A stretch of DNA of 30,915 bases from contig NZ_JBEZFP010000115.1 in NCBI RefSeq assembly GCF_040649515.1, forward strand, positions 1-30,915. The letters are read 5' to 3'. The notes beneath the pieces are model-generated. The model was not told the origin of the DNA. It made no database searches and saw only the letters and a list, made by a program, of their open reading frames with translations. Of the stretch, positions 1-6,184 are shown one piece after another. The DNA comes from Yinghuangia elevatio. Its GTDB lineage: Bacteria > Actinomycetota > Actinomycetes > Streptomycetales > Streptomycetaceae. Positions within the stretch are counted from its first letter, which is position 1. Each line of letters starts with the position of its first letter. Position numbers and translations under genes: made by a program.

Positions 1-428
1 CGACGGCCACCGTCATGGCCGCCCCGCCTCGTTCGTGTCACCGGAATTCCACCACCGAGGTGGGGTGTCCGGTCGCTGTGGTGTGCGCCTTTCCGGCGAC
101 GGTCGCCGCATGCGCCGAGCGGTACCGCTGACGGTCCCGTCCTCGATTGGCCGTGCAGGACGAGTTCTGACACTTCCAGCCCCAAGTACTCACGGGGACA
201 CCTCCGTGTGCGTCGAACGGTGTACCTCTTCCTCACTCGATCGAGGAGGTCGAGATACCGCACACAACATCAGCGGGGGTTCCGGGGTGTCGGTCGCCGG
301 GGGCATCGAGATGGAATACGCACCGAATCAAGACGGAACAGCGAAATTCGCAACCATTCCGTGAGCGACGGAACCCAAGAATATCACGCAGTGCATTCGC
401 GCGACTACACAGCGCGAAATCGGAGGAA
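1..428. other. non-coding stretch, possible promoter region
   Basis: I see no gene here that I can support; the open frames lack a ribosome site and any recognisable motif. A minus-strand ATG at 16-14 (reading M-T-V-A-V off the left edge) with purine-rich GAGG about 11 bases upstream could start a gene lying mostly outside the window, but five codons are too few to judge. A 7-bp stem, TTCGCGC at 396-402 with GCGCGAA at 412-418, forms a hairpin downstream of the RNA cassette and may serve as a second terminator for it. Confidence 0.3.
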
Positions 429-453
429 CCCGGGGGCCTATCCTGCCCCCGGG
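429..453 (-). terminator. strong hairpin ending the tRNA-like RNA cassette
   Basis: A perfect 9-bp GC-only stem (429-437 with 445-453) closes a 7-base loop. It lies about 45 bases downstream of the second tRNA-like unit on the minus strand and has no long T run, as is usual for high-GC actinomycete terminators. It probably ends the transcript that carries the two RNA units. Confidence 0.6.
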
Positions 454-496
454 CTCCGGAGTGCCACCGAATTGCACATCCCGATACGTTTAAGAA

Positions 497-596
497 GGCG
501 GGTCATCCTGAGGTCGCCGTGTCTTCCCTTTGGACCATCCCCGCACGGAGAGCGGGGAACGGGAATCGAACCCGTATCCGACGATGACCGCCCGCC
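497..596 (-). ncRNA. tRNA-like RNA unit B, circularly permuted
   Basis: Read 5' to 3' on the minus strand, this unit has every tRNA arm except a closed anticodon loop, in permuted order. First comes the 3' strand of an anticodon-like stem (583-579). A 3-base variable loop and a perfect 5-bp T-arm follow (575-571 with 563-559, loop TTCGATT). Next is a perfect 7-bp acceptor-like stem (558-552 with 544-538) closed by a 7-base loop, then a D-arm (535-533 with 523-521, loop containing GGG). The 5' strand of the anticodon-like stem (519-515, one G-T pair) comes last. Outside this, 506-497 can pair 10 bp with 584-589 plus 593-596, closing the whole unit with a long terminal helix. No canonical tRNA fits because the acceptor strands pair only in permuted order. 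This is the topology of bacterial Y RNAs of the YrlA type, but no Ro60/Rsr gene is in the window. Function is unknown. Confidence 0.7.
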
Positions 597-611
597 CCCG
601 GTCGACCCGGG
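597..611 (-). other. small hairpin between the two RNA units
   Basis: CCCGG at 597-601 and CCGGG at 607-611 form a 5-bp stem with a 5-base loop, immediately upstream of unit B's terminal helix. It could separate the two RNA units or mark a processing point. The rest of the linker (612-646) shows no structure I can support. Confidence 0.35.
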
Positions 612-646
612 AATCGGTGGCGAATACTCAAACTGGAGCAGGACGT

Positions 647-749
647 TGAGGCTGACCGCGGCTGCCTCTGCCATTTGGGCCACCCCGGCACGGAATGCCG
701 GGGGAGGGACTCGAACCCCCACTTGACCGCGTCGTCACGACGAGTCTCA
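647..749 (-). ncRNA. tRNA-like RNA unit A, circularly permuted
   Basis: This is the first of the two tandem units in transcription order. An anticodon-like 3' strand (730-726) is followed by variable loop CAAGT and a T-arm (720-716 with 708-704, one G-T pair, loop TTCGAGT). An acceptor-like hairpin comes next, 7 bp tRNA-equivalent plus one more pair (703-696 with 690-683, loop 695-691). A D-arm with 3-bp stem (680-678 with 666-664, loop containing TGG) and the anticodon-like 5' strand (662-658) complete it. Outside the core, 737-734 pairs with 656-653 and 749-746 with 650-647, giving an interrupted terminal helix. Bases U8, G9 and A26 and the discriminator-like A are at tRNA-consistent places. 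Unit A shares architecture with unit B but little sequence outside the D and T loops, so the fold appears to be what is conserved. Confidence 0.7.
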
Positions 750-765
750 GATTGAGCTTGTGCTC

Positions 766-790
766 CCGGCCCGCCTTTCGGCAGGGCCGG
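766..790 (-). other. GAAA-capped hairpin upstream of RNA unit A
   Basis: On the minus strand, CCGGCCC (790-784), a bulged T, and GCC pair with GGC and GGGCCGG (775-766) around a GAAA tetraloop. GNRA caps are typical of structured RNAs, and similar stems also serve as actinomycete terminators. The hairpin is about 16 bases upstream of the terminal helix of unit A, so it may be the 5' part of the RNA transcript or a terminator for the upstream gene. Confidence 0.5.
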
Positions 791-795
791 CGCGT

Positions 796-817
796 CCCCC
801 CGGACGTCGCCGGGGGG
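796..817 (-). terminator. hairpin after the unknown-function gene
   Basis: A perfect 8-bp stem (796-803 with 810-817) with a 6-base loop starts 11 bases past the stop codon of the gene ending at 829. It may terminate or attenuate that transcript ahead of the tRNA-like RNAs, in which case the RNAs need their own promoter or arise by read-through and processing. Confidence 0.5.
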
Positions 818-828
818 AGATTCGGAGA

Positions 829-1560
829 CTACCCGAGCAGGTAGTCGAACACCACGGCGCCGATGGTGCGGTCGGTCACCTCCGCGCTGTTGGCCTCTTC
901 CCGCGCGAACTTCACCGCGGTCTGCAACTTCTCGACGCGACCCAGGAGTTCGTTGATGCGCCGGGCGGGCAGCGCGCCGGAGAACTTGACGGTGGTCCAG
1001 TAGCCGACCGGCACGTCCTCGAAGTACATCTCGACCTGCGCCGGGTGCTCGGCGGTGGCCTCGGCCTTCACGTGGTTGCGCGGCACCTTCTTGGTGCGCA
1101 CGGTACGCACGGGCTCGGTGCGCCAGGTGTCCGTCGACGGGTCCTGCGACCACGACTCGGCGGCGTCGAGCACCGGGAGCTTGCGGATGAAGGTCGCGAG
1201 GTCGACCAACTGCTTCTCCAGGAACAGCAGGTACGACACCGGCACGTCGCGCAGCAGCGTGGTCCCCGCGACCACGACGTCCGCGTGGGCCTCGGTGTTC
1301 GCCCAGTCCTTCGTGGCGGTCACGTCGAAGAGCCTCGTCAGCGTCGCCGCGGTGGAACGCAGCACCTCCTCGGCGTTGACCTGCACCCGGGTGGACTCGG
1401 GCGGCAGTTGCTCGCCCTCCTCGTCCTTGGGCTGGTAGGTCCGGGCGATACCGGACAGCAGGGCCGACTTCTGGAGGTCCTGGTGAGCCTGCGTCAACTC
1501 CTGGAAAGCCTTGGACTTGACGCCCTTCTCGACGGCGATGATCTGATTCAGCTTGGTCAC
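829..1560 (-). CDS. conserved actinobacterial protein of unknown function, next to tRNA-like RNAs
   Basis: A 243-residue soluble protein with no signal peptide or membrane segment. I recognise the overall sequence as a conserved Streptomyces-type family (I believe DUF7873, from memory and unverified), with no known function. The N-terminal third looks helical, with a run of Lys/Gln/Glu and an acidic PKDEEGEQ stretch. The middle contains a VSYLLFLEKQL helix. A basic segment around residues 140-160 (RTVRTKKVPRNHVK) could contact nucleic acid. The C-terminus has a helix like LLGRVEKLQTAVKFAREEAN and ends DYLLG. The start is the GTG at 1560, with AGGG 9 bases upstream. The gene stands alone, with the tandem tRNA-like RNAs 80 bases downstream on the same strand. 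This suggests, but does not show, that protein and RNA work together. Confidence 0.75.
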   Translation of the reverse strand: MTKLNQIIAVEKGVKSKAFQELTQAHQDLQKSALLSGIARTYQPKDEEGEQLPPESTRVQVNAEEVLRSTAATLTRLFDVTATKDWANTEAHADVVVAGTTLLRDVPVSYLLFLEKQLVDLATFIRKLPVLDAAESWSQDPSTDTWRTEPVRTVRTKKVPRNHVKAEATAEHPAQVEMYFEDVPVGYWTTVKFSGALPARRINELLGRVEKLQTAVKFAREEANSAEVTDRTIGAVVFDYLLG

Positions 1561-1627
1561 ACGGAAACCCTAGGTGCGGTACGACGAACCGACCTAATGG
1601 TTTTCGGAAATTCCGCGCGCCGGGGGT
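1561..1627. promoter_or_regulatory. short intergenic region with an 11-bp palindrome
   Basis: The perfect palindrome CGGAAATTCCG lies at 1605-1615, about 45 bases upstream of the start of the 829-1560 gene and just after the stop of the FAD enzyme gene. It could be an operator for the unknown gene. I cannot place convincing -10 and -35 boxes. Confidence 0.3.
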
Positions 1628-4147
1628 TCAGGCGCGTACCCGTTCCCCGCTCGGGTCGTAAAGGACGCGGGCCCCGACTTCTGCCGCGTACCGCTCGCCG
1701 AACAGCTCGACCTCGACGGGCGTCCCGGCCTTCGCGCGGTCGGCGGGCAGGTAGGCGTACGCGATCGACCGGCCGACGGTGTGCCCGAAGCCGCCCGAGG
1801 TCACCCGCGAGACCACCGCGCCGTCCAGCCACACCGGCTCGCTCCCCAGGCACACCGCCCGCGGATCCGCGAGGACCAGGCAGGCGAGCCGCCGGGTCAC
1901 CCCTTCCGCGCGCACCCGCAGCAGCGCGTCGCGGCCGAGGAACCCGCCGGGCTTGTCCGCCTCGTCGAGCCGCACGCAGAAGCCGAGGCCGGCCTCGAAC
2001 GGGTTCACCTCCGGCGTCAGGTCGCTCCCCCACACCCGGTAGCCCTTCTCCAGGCGCAGCGACTCGATCGCGCGGTAGCCGCCGGGCGTCACCCCGGGCA
2101 GTTCGGCGAGCGTCCGCCACAGCGCCGCGCCGTACTCGGCCGAACACGCGATCTCCCAGCCGAGTTCGCCGACGAACGTGACGCGGCTCGCCCGCACCGG
2201 GACGTCCCCGACGGTGGTCTCACGCGACGTCAGATAGGGAAACGCCGAGTTGGCGAGGTCGTCCGGGGTGAGCGGGGCGAGCAGGTCCCGGGCGCGCGGC
2301 CCCCACAGCGCGAAGCACGCGTACGCCCCCGACACGTCGGCGATCCGGACCGATCCGTCGCGCGGCGCGTGCCGCCTGAGCCACGCCAGGTCACGGGTCC
2401 CGCACGCGGTGCCGGTGTAGACGAGGAAGGCGTCCTCGGCGGTGCGGGTGACGGTCACGTCCGCCTCGATCCCGCCGCGCGCGTTGAGCATCTGGGTGTA
2501 CGTCACGTCCCCGACACTGCGGGCGACCCGGTTGCCGCACAGCCACTCGACGAGCCGCGCCGCGCCGGGCCCCGAGACCTCGATCTTGGCGAACGACGAC
2601 TCGTCGAACAGCCCGGCCGAGGTGCGGGTCGCGGCGTGCTCCGCCGCGACGGCGGGCGCGTGGTCCCGCCCGGCCCAGCCCCTCGGGCGTCCTTCATCCG
2701 CTTCTCCTTCCGCACCCTTCCTCGCTCCGTGTGCCGTCCCCGGGGCAGCGCCGTGGGTCGGAGAAAGCTCCGGCCCGGCGTTGCCGGCATAGAAGTTCAC
2801 TCTCTCCCACCCGGCCTTCTCACCGAGCACCGCGCCGTGTGAGACGTGCCACGCGTAGGCCGGCGAGAGCCGCAGCGGGCGGCCCGCGCGGCGTTCCCGG
2901 CCGGGGTACGGAATGTCGTAGTAGCTCTCGTAGTTCTCGACGGTCCGCTTGCGGGTGTAGCCGGGAGAGCGGTAGTGCGCGGCGAAGCGGCGGATGTCCA
3001 TGTGGTGGACGTCGAGGCCGGGTTCGCCGTCCAGGATCCAGTCGGCCATGACGCGGCCGATGCCGCCCGCACCCGCGATGCCGTGCGCGCAGAAGCCGGC
3101 CGCGACGAAGAACCCGCCGACCTCGCTCTCGCCGAGGCAGAACTCGTTGTCGGGGGTGAACGCCTCGGGTCCGTTGACGAGTTTGCGCAGCCCGGCGTCC
3201 GCCATTACTGGCACGCGGCGCACGGAGTTGGCGGTGATCTCCTCGAAGCGCGGCCAGTCCTCGGGCAGCAGCCGGCCGTTGAAGTCGGCGGGCACCGCGT
3301 CGCGGTCGCCGCGGACCAGCGCCCAGGGCGCGGAGGTGCGCTCGTAGCCGCCCATCAGCAGGCCGTCGACCTCTTCCCGGAAGTACACGAGGTTGTCGGG
3401 GTCGCGCAGGGTGGGCAGGCGGGTGCCGTCGCGCGGGCGGAGCGGCTCGGTGACGACGTACTGGTGGGACATCGGCACGAGCGGTACGCGTACGCCGACC
3501 ATGCGGGCGATCTCCGCGGCGAACATCCCGCCGCAGTCGACGACCACTTCGCACTCGACGTCGCCCCCGTCGGTGCGGACCCGGGCGACCCGGCCCTCCG
3601 CGGTGTCGATGCCCACGACGCGGGTGTGGGTCGCGACGGCCACGCCGCTCGCGCGGGCGCCGGCGGCGAGCGAATAGGTCAGTTGGGACGGGTCGACGTA
3701 CCCGTCGGTCGGCAGGTACGTCGCGCCGAGCACGCCTTCCGTGCTCACCAGGGGGAACAGGTCGCGTACTTCGGTCGGCGAGATCTCGGTCAGCGGCAGG
3801 TCGACGGTACGCGCCCAGCCGATCTGGCGGCGGATCTCCAGGACCCGGTCCGGCGTGCAGGCCAGGCGGATGCCGCCGCACTCCACGAACCCGGGCGGGT
3901 GGTCGCCCTGTTGGAGTTCGCGGTACAGCTCGACGGAGTAGGTGTTCATGCGGGTGAGCGTCGGGTCGGCGCGCAACTGGCCGACCAGGCCCGCGGAGTG
4001 GAAGGTGGAGCCGCTGGTGAGGTCGGCGCGGTCCACCAGGAGCACGTCGCGCTCGCCGCGGGCGGCGAGGTGGTAGGCGACGCTGGTACCGCCGACACCT
4101 CCCCCGATGACGACGATCCGGGCACGGGACGGGAGTTCACGGGTCAC
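1628..4147 (-). CDS. dimethylglycine/sarcosine dehydrogenase-like FAD oxidoreductase with aminomethyltransferase domain
   Basis: An 839-residue two-part enzyme. Residues 10-380 form a DAO-type FAD-binding domain with Rossmann signature GGGVGG (15-20). H50 in FHSAGL matches the His that carries covalent FAD in dimethylglycine and sarcosine dehydrogenases. A linker domain follows at about 380-455, then GCV_T and GCV_T_C domains (about 500-839) that in this family pass the methyl carbon to tetrahydrofolate. The family oxidatively demethylates N-methylated glycines; the exact substrate here is unknown. The chosen GTG start at 4147 overlaps the stop of the upstream GntR gene (GTGA), implying translational coupling; an ATG at 4180 would overlap it by more. 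An unusual low-complexity stretch rich in Gly, Ala, Glu and Arg sits at about 455-500, between linker and GCV_T domains. Confidence 0.85.
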   Translation of the reverse strand: MTRELPSRARIVVIGGGVGGTSVAYHLAARGERDVLLVDRADLTSGSTFHSAGLVGQLRADPTLTRMNTYSVELYRELQQGDHPPGFVECGGIRLACTPDRVLEIRRQIGWARTVDLPLTEISPTEVRDLFPLVSTEGVLGATYLPTDGYVDPSQLTYSLAAGARASGVAVATHTRVVGIDTAEGRVARVRTDGGDVECEVVVDCGGMFAAEIARMVGVRVPLVPMSHQYVVTEPLRPRDGTRLPTLRDPDNLVYFREEVDGLLMGGYERTSAPWALVRGDRDAVPADFNGRLLPEDWPRFEEITANSVRRVPVMADAGLRKLVNGPEAFTPDNEFCLGESEVGGFFVAAGFCAHGIAGAGGIGRVMADWILDGEPGLDVHHMDIRRFAAHYRSPGYTRKRTVENYESYYDIPYPGRERRAGRPLRLSPAYAWHVSHGAVLGEKAGWERVNFYAGNAGPELSPTHGAAPGTAHGARKGAEGEADEGRPRGWAGRDHAPAVAAEHAATRTSAGLFDESSFAKIEVSGPGAARLVEWLCGNRVARSVGDVTYTQMLNARGGIEADVTVTRTAEDAFLVYTGTACGTRDLAWLRRHAPRDGSVRIADVSGAYACFALWGPRARDLLAPLTPDDLANSAFPYLTSRETTVGDVPVRASRVTFVGELGWEIACSAEYGAALWRTLAELPGVTPGGYRAIESLRLEKGYRVWGSDLTPEVNPFEAGLGFCVRLDEADKPGGFLGRDALLRVRAEGVTRRLACLVLADPRAVCLGSEPVWLDGAVVSRVTSGGFGHTVGRSIAYAYLPADRAKAGTPVEVELFGERYAAEVGARVLYDPSGERVRA

Positions 4148-4914
4148 GGGGCGGTTCCCTCCGATGCGTGGCCGGTCCACACGACGACGCGGGTGCGGTC
4201 GCCGCGGAAGAGGTCGTCGGCGTGCTCGACCGGCGTCCCGGACGCGTCATAGGCGACACGTTCGACGGCCAGCAGGGGTGTTCCGTAGGGGATTTCCAGG
4301 AGTGCGGCGATCTCGTCGTCGGCGGCGACCGGCTCGATCCGCTCGACCGCGCGCTCCGGCGCGCGTCCGTACCGGGTGCGCAGCAGGTCGTAGACCGAGC
4401 CGCCGAGGGCCTGTTCGGCGAGGTCGGGGAACAGCCCGGCGGGGAAGCGCGAGCGCTCCAGCGCGATGGGTTCGCCGTCCGCCAGGCGGACCCGGGTGAC
4501 GTGGACGGCGAGTTCCGCGGGTCCGATGCCGAGCGCCGCGGCGGCGCGCGGACCGGCGGGGGCGAGTGCGACCGTGAGGATGCGGGCGCCGGCCTCCAGC
4601 CCCTGGCGGCGTATGTAGTCGGCGAGTCCGCCGAAGGCACCGAGGTCGCGCTCGACCTTGGGGGACGCCACGAACGTGCCGCCGCCGCGTCCCGGACGGC
4701 GCACCACGAACCCGGACTGCTCCAGGTCGTGCAGGGCCAGGCGCAGGGTGGAGCGGCTGACCCCGAGCCGGTCGGCGAGTTCGCGTTCCGACGGCAGCCG
4801 GTCGCCGGGCCGGTAGCCGCCCGCCCGGATGGTGTCGGCGACACCGCGCCAGGCGCGGCCGCGCAGCGACGGATCGGCCGTACGGGCGGGCTCGCGGTCT
4901 CGGTCGACGGGCAT
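4144..4914 (-). CDS. GntR-family (HutC-type) transcriptional regulator
   Basis: A 256-residue repressor-like protein. Residues 20-82 are a winged helix-turn-helix with the GntR signature (PSERELADRLGVSRSTLR). Residues 95-245 fit a UTRA effector domain, which binds small ligands in the HutC subfamily. The start at 4914 is preceded by AGGAAA at an 8-base spacing; the longer frame upstream to 5073 has no such site and low-quality sequence. The gene is cotranscribed with the FAD enzyme (4-base overlap) and divergent from the kinase and permease genes, so it probably controls both arms. The ligand is likely the substrate or an intermediate of this pathway (inference). Confidence 0.88.
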   Translation of the reverse strand: MPVDRDREPARTADPSLRGRAWRGVADTIRAGGYRPGDRLPSERELADRLGVSRSTLRLALHDLEQSGFVVRRPGRGGGTFVASPKVERDLGAFGGLADYIRRQGLEAGARILTVALAPAGPRAAAALGIGPAELAVHVTRVRLADGEPIALERSRFPAGLFPDLAEQALGGSVYDLLRTRYGRAPERAVERIEPVAADDEIAALLEIPYGTPLLAVERVAYDASGTPVEHADDLFRGDRTRVVVWTGHASEGTAP

Positions 4915-4952
4915 GCGCCGTTTCCTACCACCACAACGCCTCTGAAGGACAT

Positions 4953-4962
4953 ACCAATTGGT
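4953..4962. promoter_or_regulatory. palindrome ACCAATTGGT, candidate GntR operator
   Basis: A perfect 10-bp palindrome lies 38 bases upstream of the GntR start. On the minus strand it extends to ATTGGTATGTCC, loosely like the NTGGT..ACCA sites bound by HutC-type regulators. Autoregulation is plausible. Confidence 0.4.
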
Positions 4963-5094
4963 GAATCGGACGGACCGAAAACTTCTCGGCGCCCTCTTGA
5001 CGCCACCGGCCGGGACTCGCAGACTTCCGGAGCACCGCACGTCAGCACTCTGCCCACCCGCCCCGCGAATCACCCTGACCGCGCCCGTGTTTCA

Positions 5095-5116
5095 AATGGG
5101 TTAAGGGCAACCCATT
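5095..5116. promoter_or_regulatory. 8-bp inverted repeat upstream of the kinase gene
   Basis: AATGGGTT (5095-5102) and AACCCATT (5109-5116) flank six bases and end 27 bases before the kinase start. It could be a second operator in the divergent promoter region or a leader hairpin. It does not share the sequence of the palindrome at 4953. Confidence 0.4.
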
Positions 5117-5143
5117 GAGTGGCTCCGACTGCTTGGACACACC

Positions 5144-6154
5144 GTGACGGCTGCCCCCGACGCATCCGGGAACCCGGAAGACCTGTTCGCCGACCTCCTT
5201 GTCCGTGCGGGGATCGACCCCGGCCCGGACGCCGTCTACACGCCCTTGACCGGCGGTCTGAGCCACCGCGTCGTGCGGGTCGACGCGGGGGCGGACCGGC
5301 GCTGGATCCTGCGCGTGCTGGACCCGGCGGTCAACGCGGCGGGACTCGGCGTGCCGGCGTGGCAGGAGATCGACAACACGGTCCTCGCGGCGCGTACCGG
5401 CGTCGGCCCGCGCGTGCTGGGCACGGTCGGGCAACCGGCGGCCATGGTCCTGGAGTTCATCGACGGCACCACGCTCTCCGCGGACGACCTGGGACGGCCC
5501 GCGACGCTGGTGCGGGTCGCCACGGCGTGCCGCCGTCTGCACGGGCGGTCCCCACGCTTCGCCAACGACTTCGACATCTTCCGCAAAGCCGAGGAACTCC
5601 TCGGCCTGTGTCTGCGGTACGGGTTGCCGATCCCGGCGGACTACACGGACCGCCTCCCCGACCTGGACGACCTCGAACGGGCCCTGGCCTGCCACCCGTT
5701 GCCGGCCCGGCCCTGCCACAACGACCTGCTGCCGGCCAACCTGGTGGACGACGGCCGTGCCGTACGCATCATCGACTACCAGCTCTCCGGCATGAACGAC
5801 CCCGCGTTCGACCTCGGAGACATCGCCGCCGAGGCAGAACTGCCGCCCGACGCCGTGGAGATCCTCGCGTCCGCCTACTTCGGCCGCGAGATGACCGCAC
5901 GCCACCTCGCCCGGGTCCGGCTGCACCGCATCGCCTCCGACATCGCCTGGACCCTGTGGTTCTCGGTCCACCACGGACTGCTCGCGGACTCCGCCGCCTC
6001 ACCCGGGTTCGACTACCGGGCCGAGGCCGCGGGCAAGTGGGCACGGGCCGTACGCGCCCTGGACGCCGACGACTTCGGCCGGCTCCTGGACCGTGCGGCG
6101 GGACGTACCGCACCACCGGCCGGACCTGCCGGGGCCCGGTCGACCGGCCCCTGA
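5144..6154 (+). CDS. phosphotransferase of the aminoglycoside/choline kinase fold
   Basis: A 336-residue APH-fold kinase. The Brenner-type catalytic loop is CHNDLLPANL with H192, D194 and N199. The metal-binding Asp is D211 in IDYQLSGMNDPAFDLGD. The N-lobe around 30-50 (LTGGLSHRVVRV) is the nucleotide loop, and the sequence is close in style to choline, ethanolamine and hydroxylysine kinases. The start is GTG at 5144. The permease gene follows 30 bases downstream on the same strand, and the regulator plus FAD enzyme are divergent. The enzyme therefore probably phosphorylates a small amino-alcohol or amino acid brought in by the permease. An antibiotic-resistance role is less likely in this setting. 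Substrate unknown. Confidence 0.82.
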   Translation: MTAAPDASGNPEDLFADLLVRAGIDPGPDAVYTPLTGGLSHRVVRVDAGADRRWILRVLDPAVNAAGLGVPAWQEIDNTVLAARTGVGPRVLGTVGQPAAMVLEFIDGTTLSADDLGRPATLVRVATACRRLHGRSPRFANDFDIFRKAEELLGLCLRYGLPIPADYTDRLPDLDDLERALACHPLPARPCHNDLLPANLVDDGRAVRIIDYQLSGMNDPAFDLGDIAAEAELPPDAVEILASAYFGREMTARHLARVRLHRIASDIAWTLWFSVHHGLLADSAASPGFDYRAEAAGKWARAVRALDADDFGRLLDRAAGRTAPPAGPAGARSTGP

Positions 6155-6184
6155 CCAGTTCACCCCACCGCCACTGGAGGTGTC

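Noticed and set aside
35..726. Two plus-strand open frames at the left end
   Set aside because: No start signal, no recognisable protein motif, and one crosses the RNA units on the other strand.
545..790. Ordinary tRNA genes suggested by the two T-arm sequences
   Set aside because: In normal order the acceptor strands do not pair (for example GCCGGGG against the 3' strand of unit B) and no 7-base anticodon loop with U33 can be drawn. The permuted pairing is perfect in both units.
438..1153. Minus-strand open frames through the RNA region
   Set aside because: Their translations (MGVRVPPPAF, WPKWQRQP and the like) are the usual false proteins read from tRNA-type sequence; they have no ribosome site.
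4915..5073. Upstream start for the GntR gene
   Set aside because: The extra 53 residues lie over the divergent control region with its palindrome and have no ribosome site; MPVDRD at 4914 has AGGAAA.
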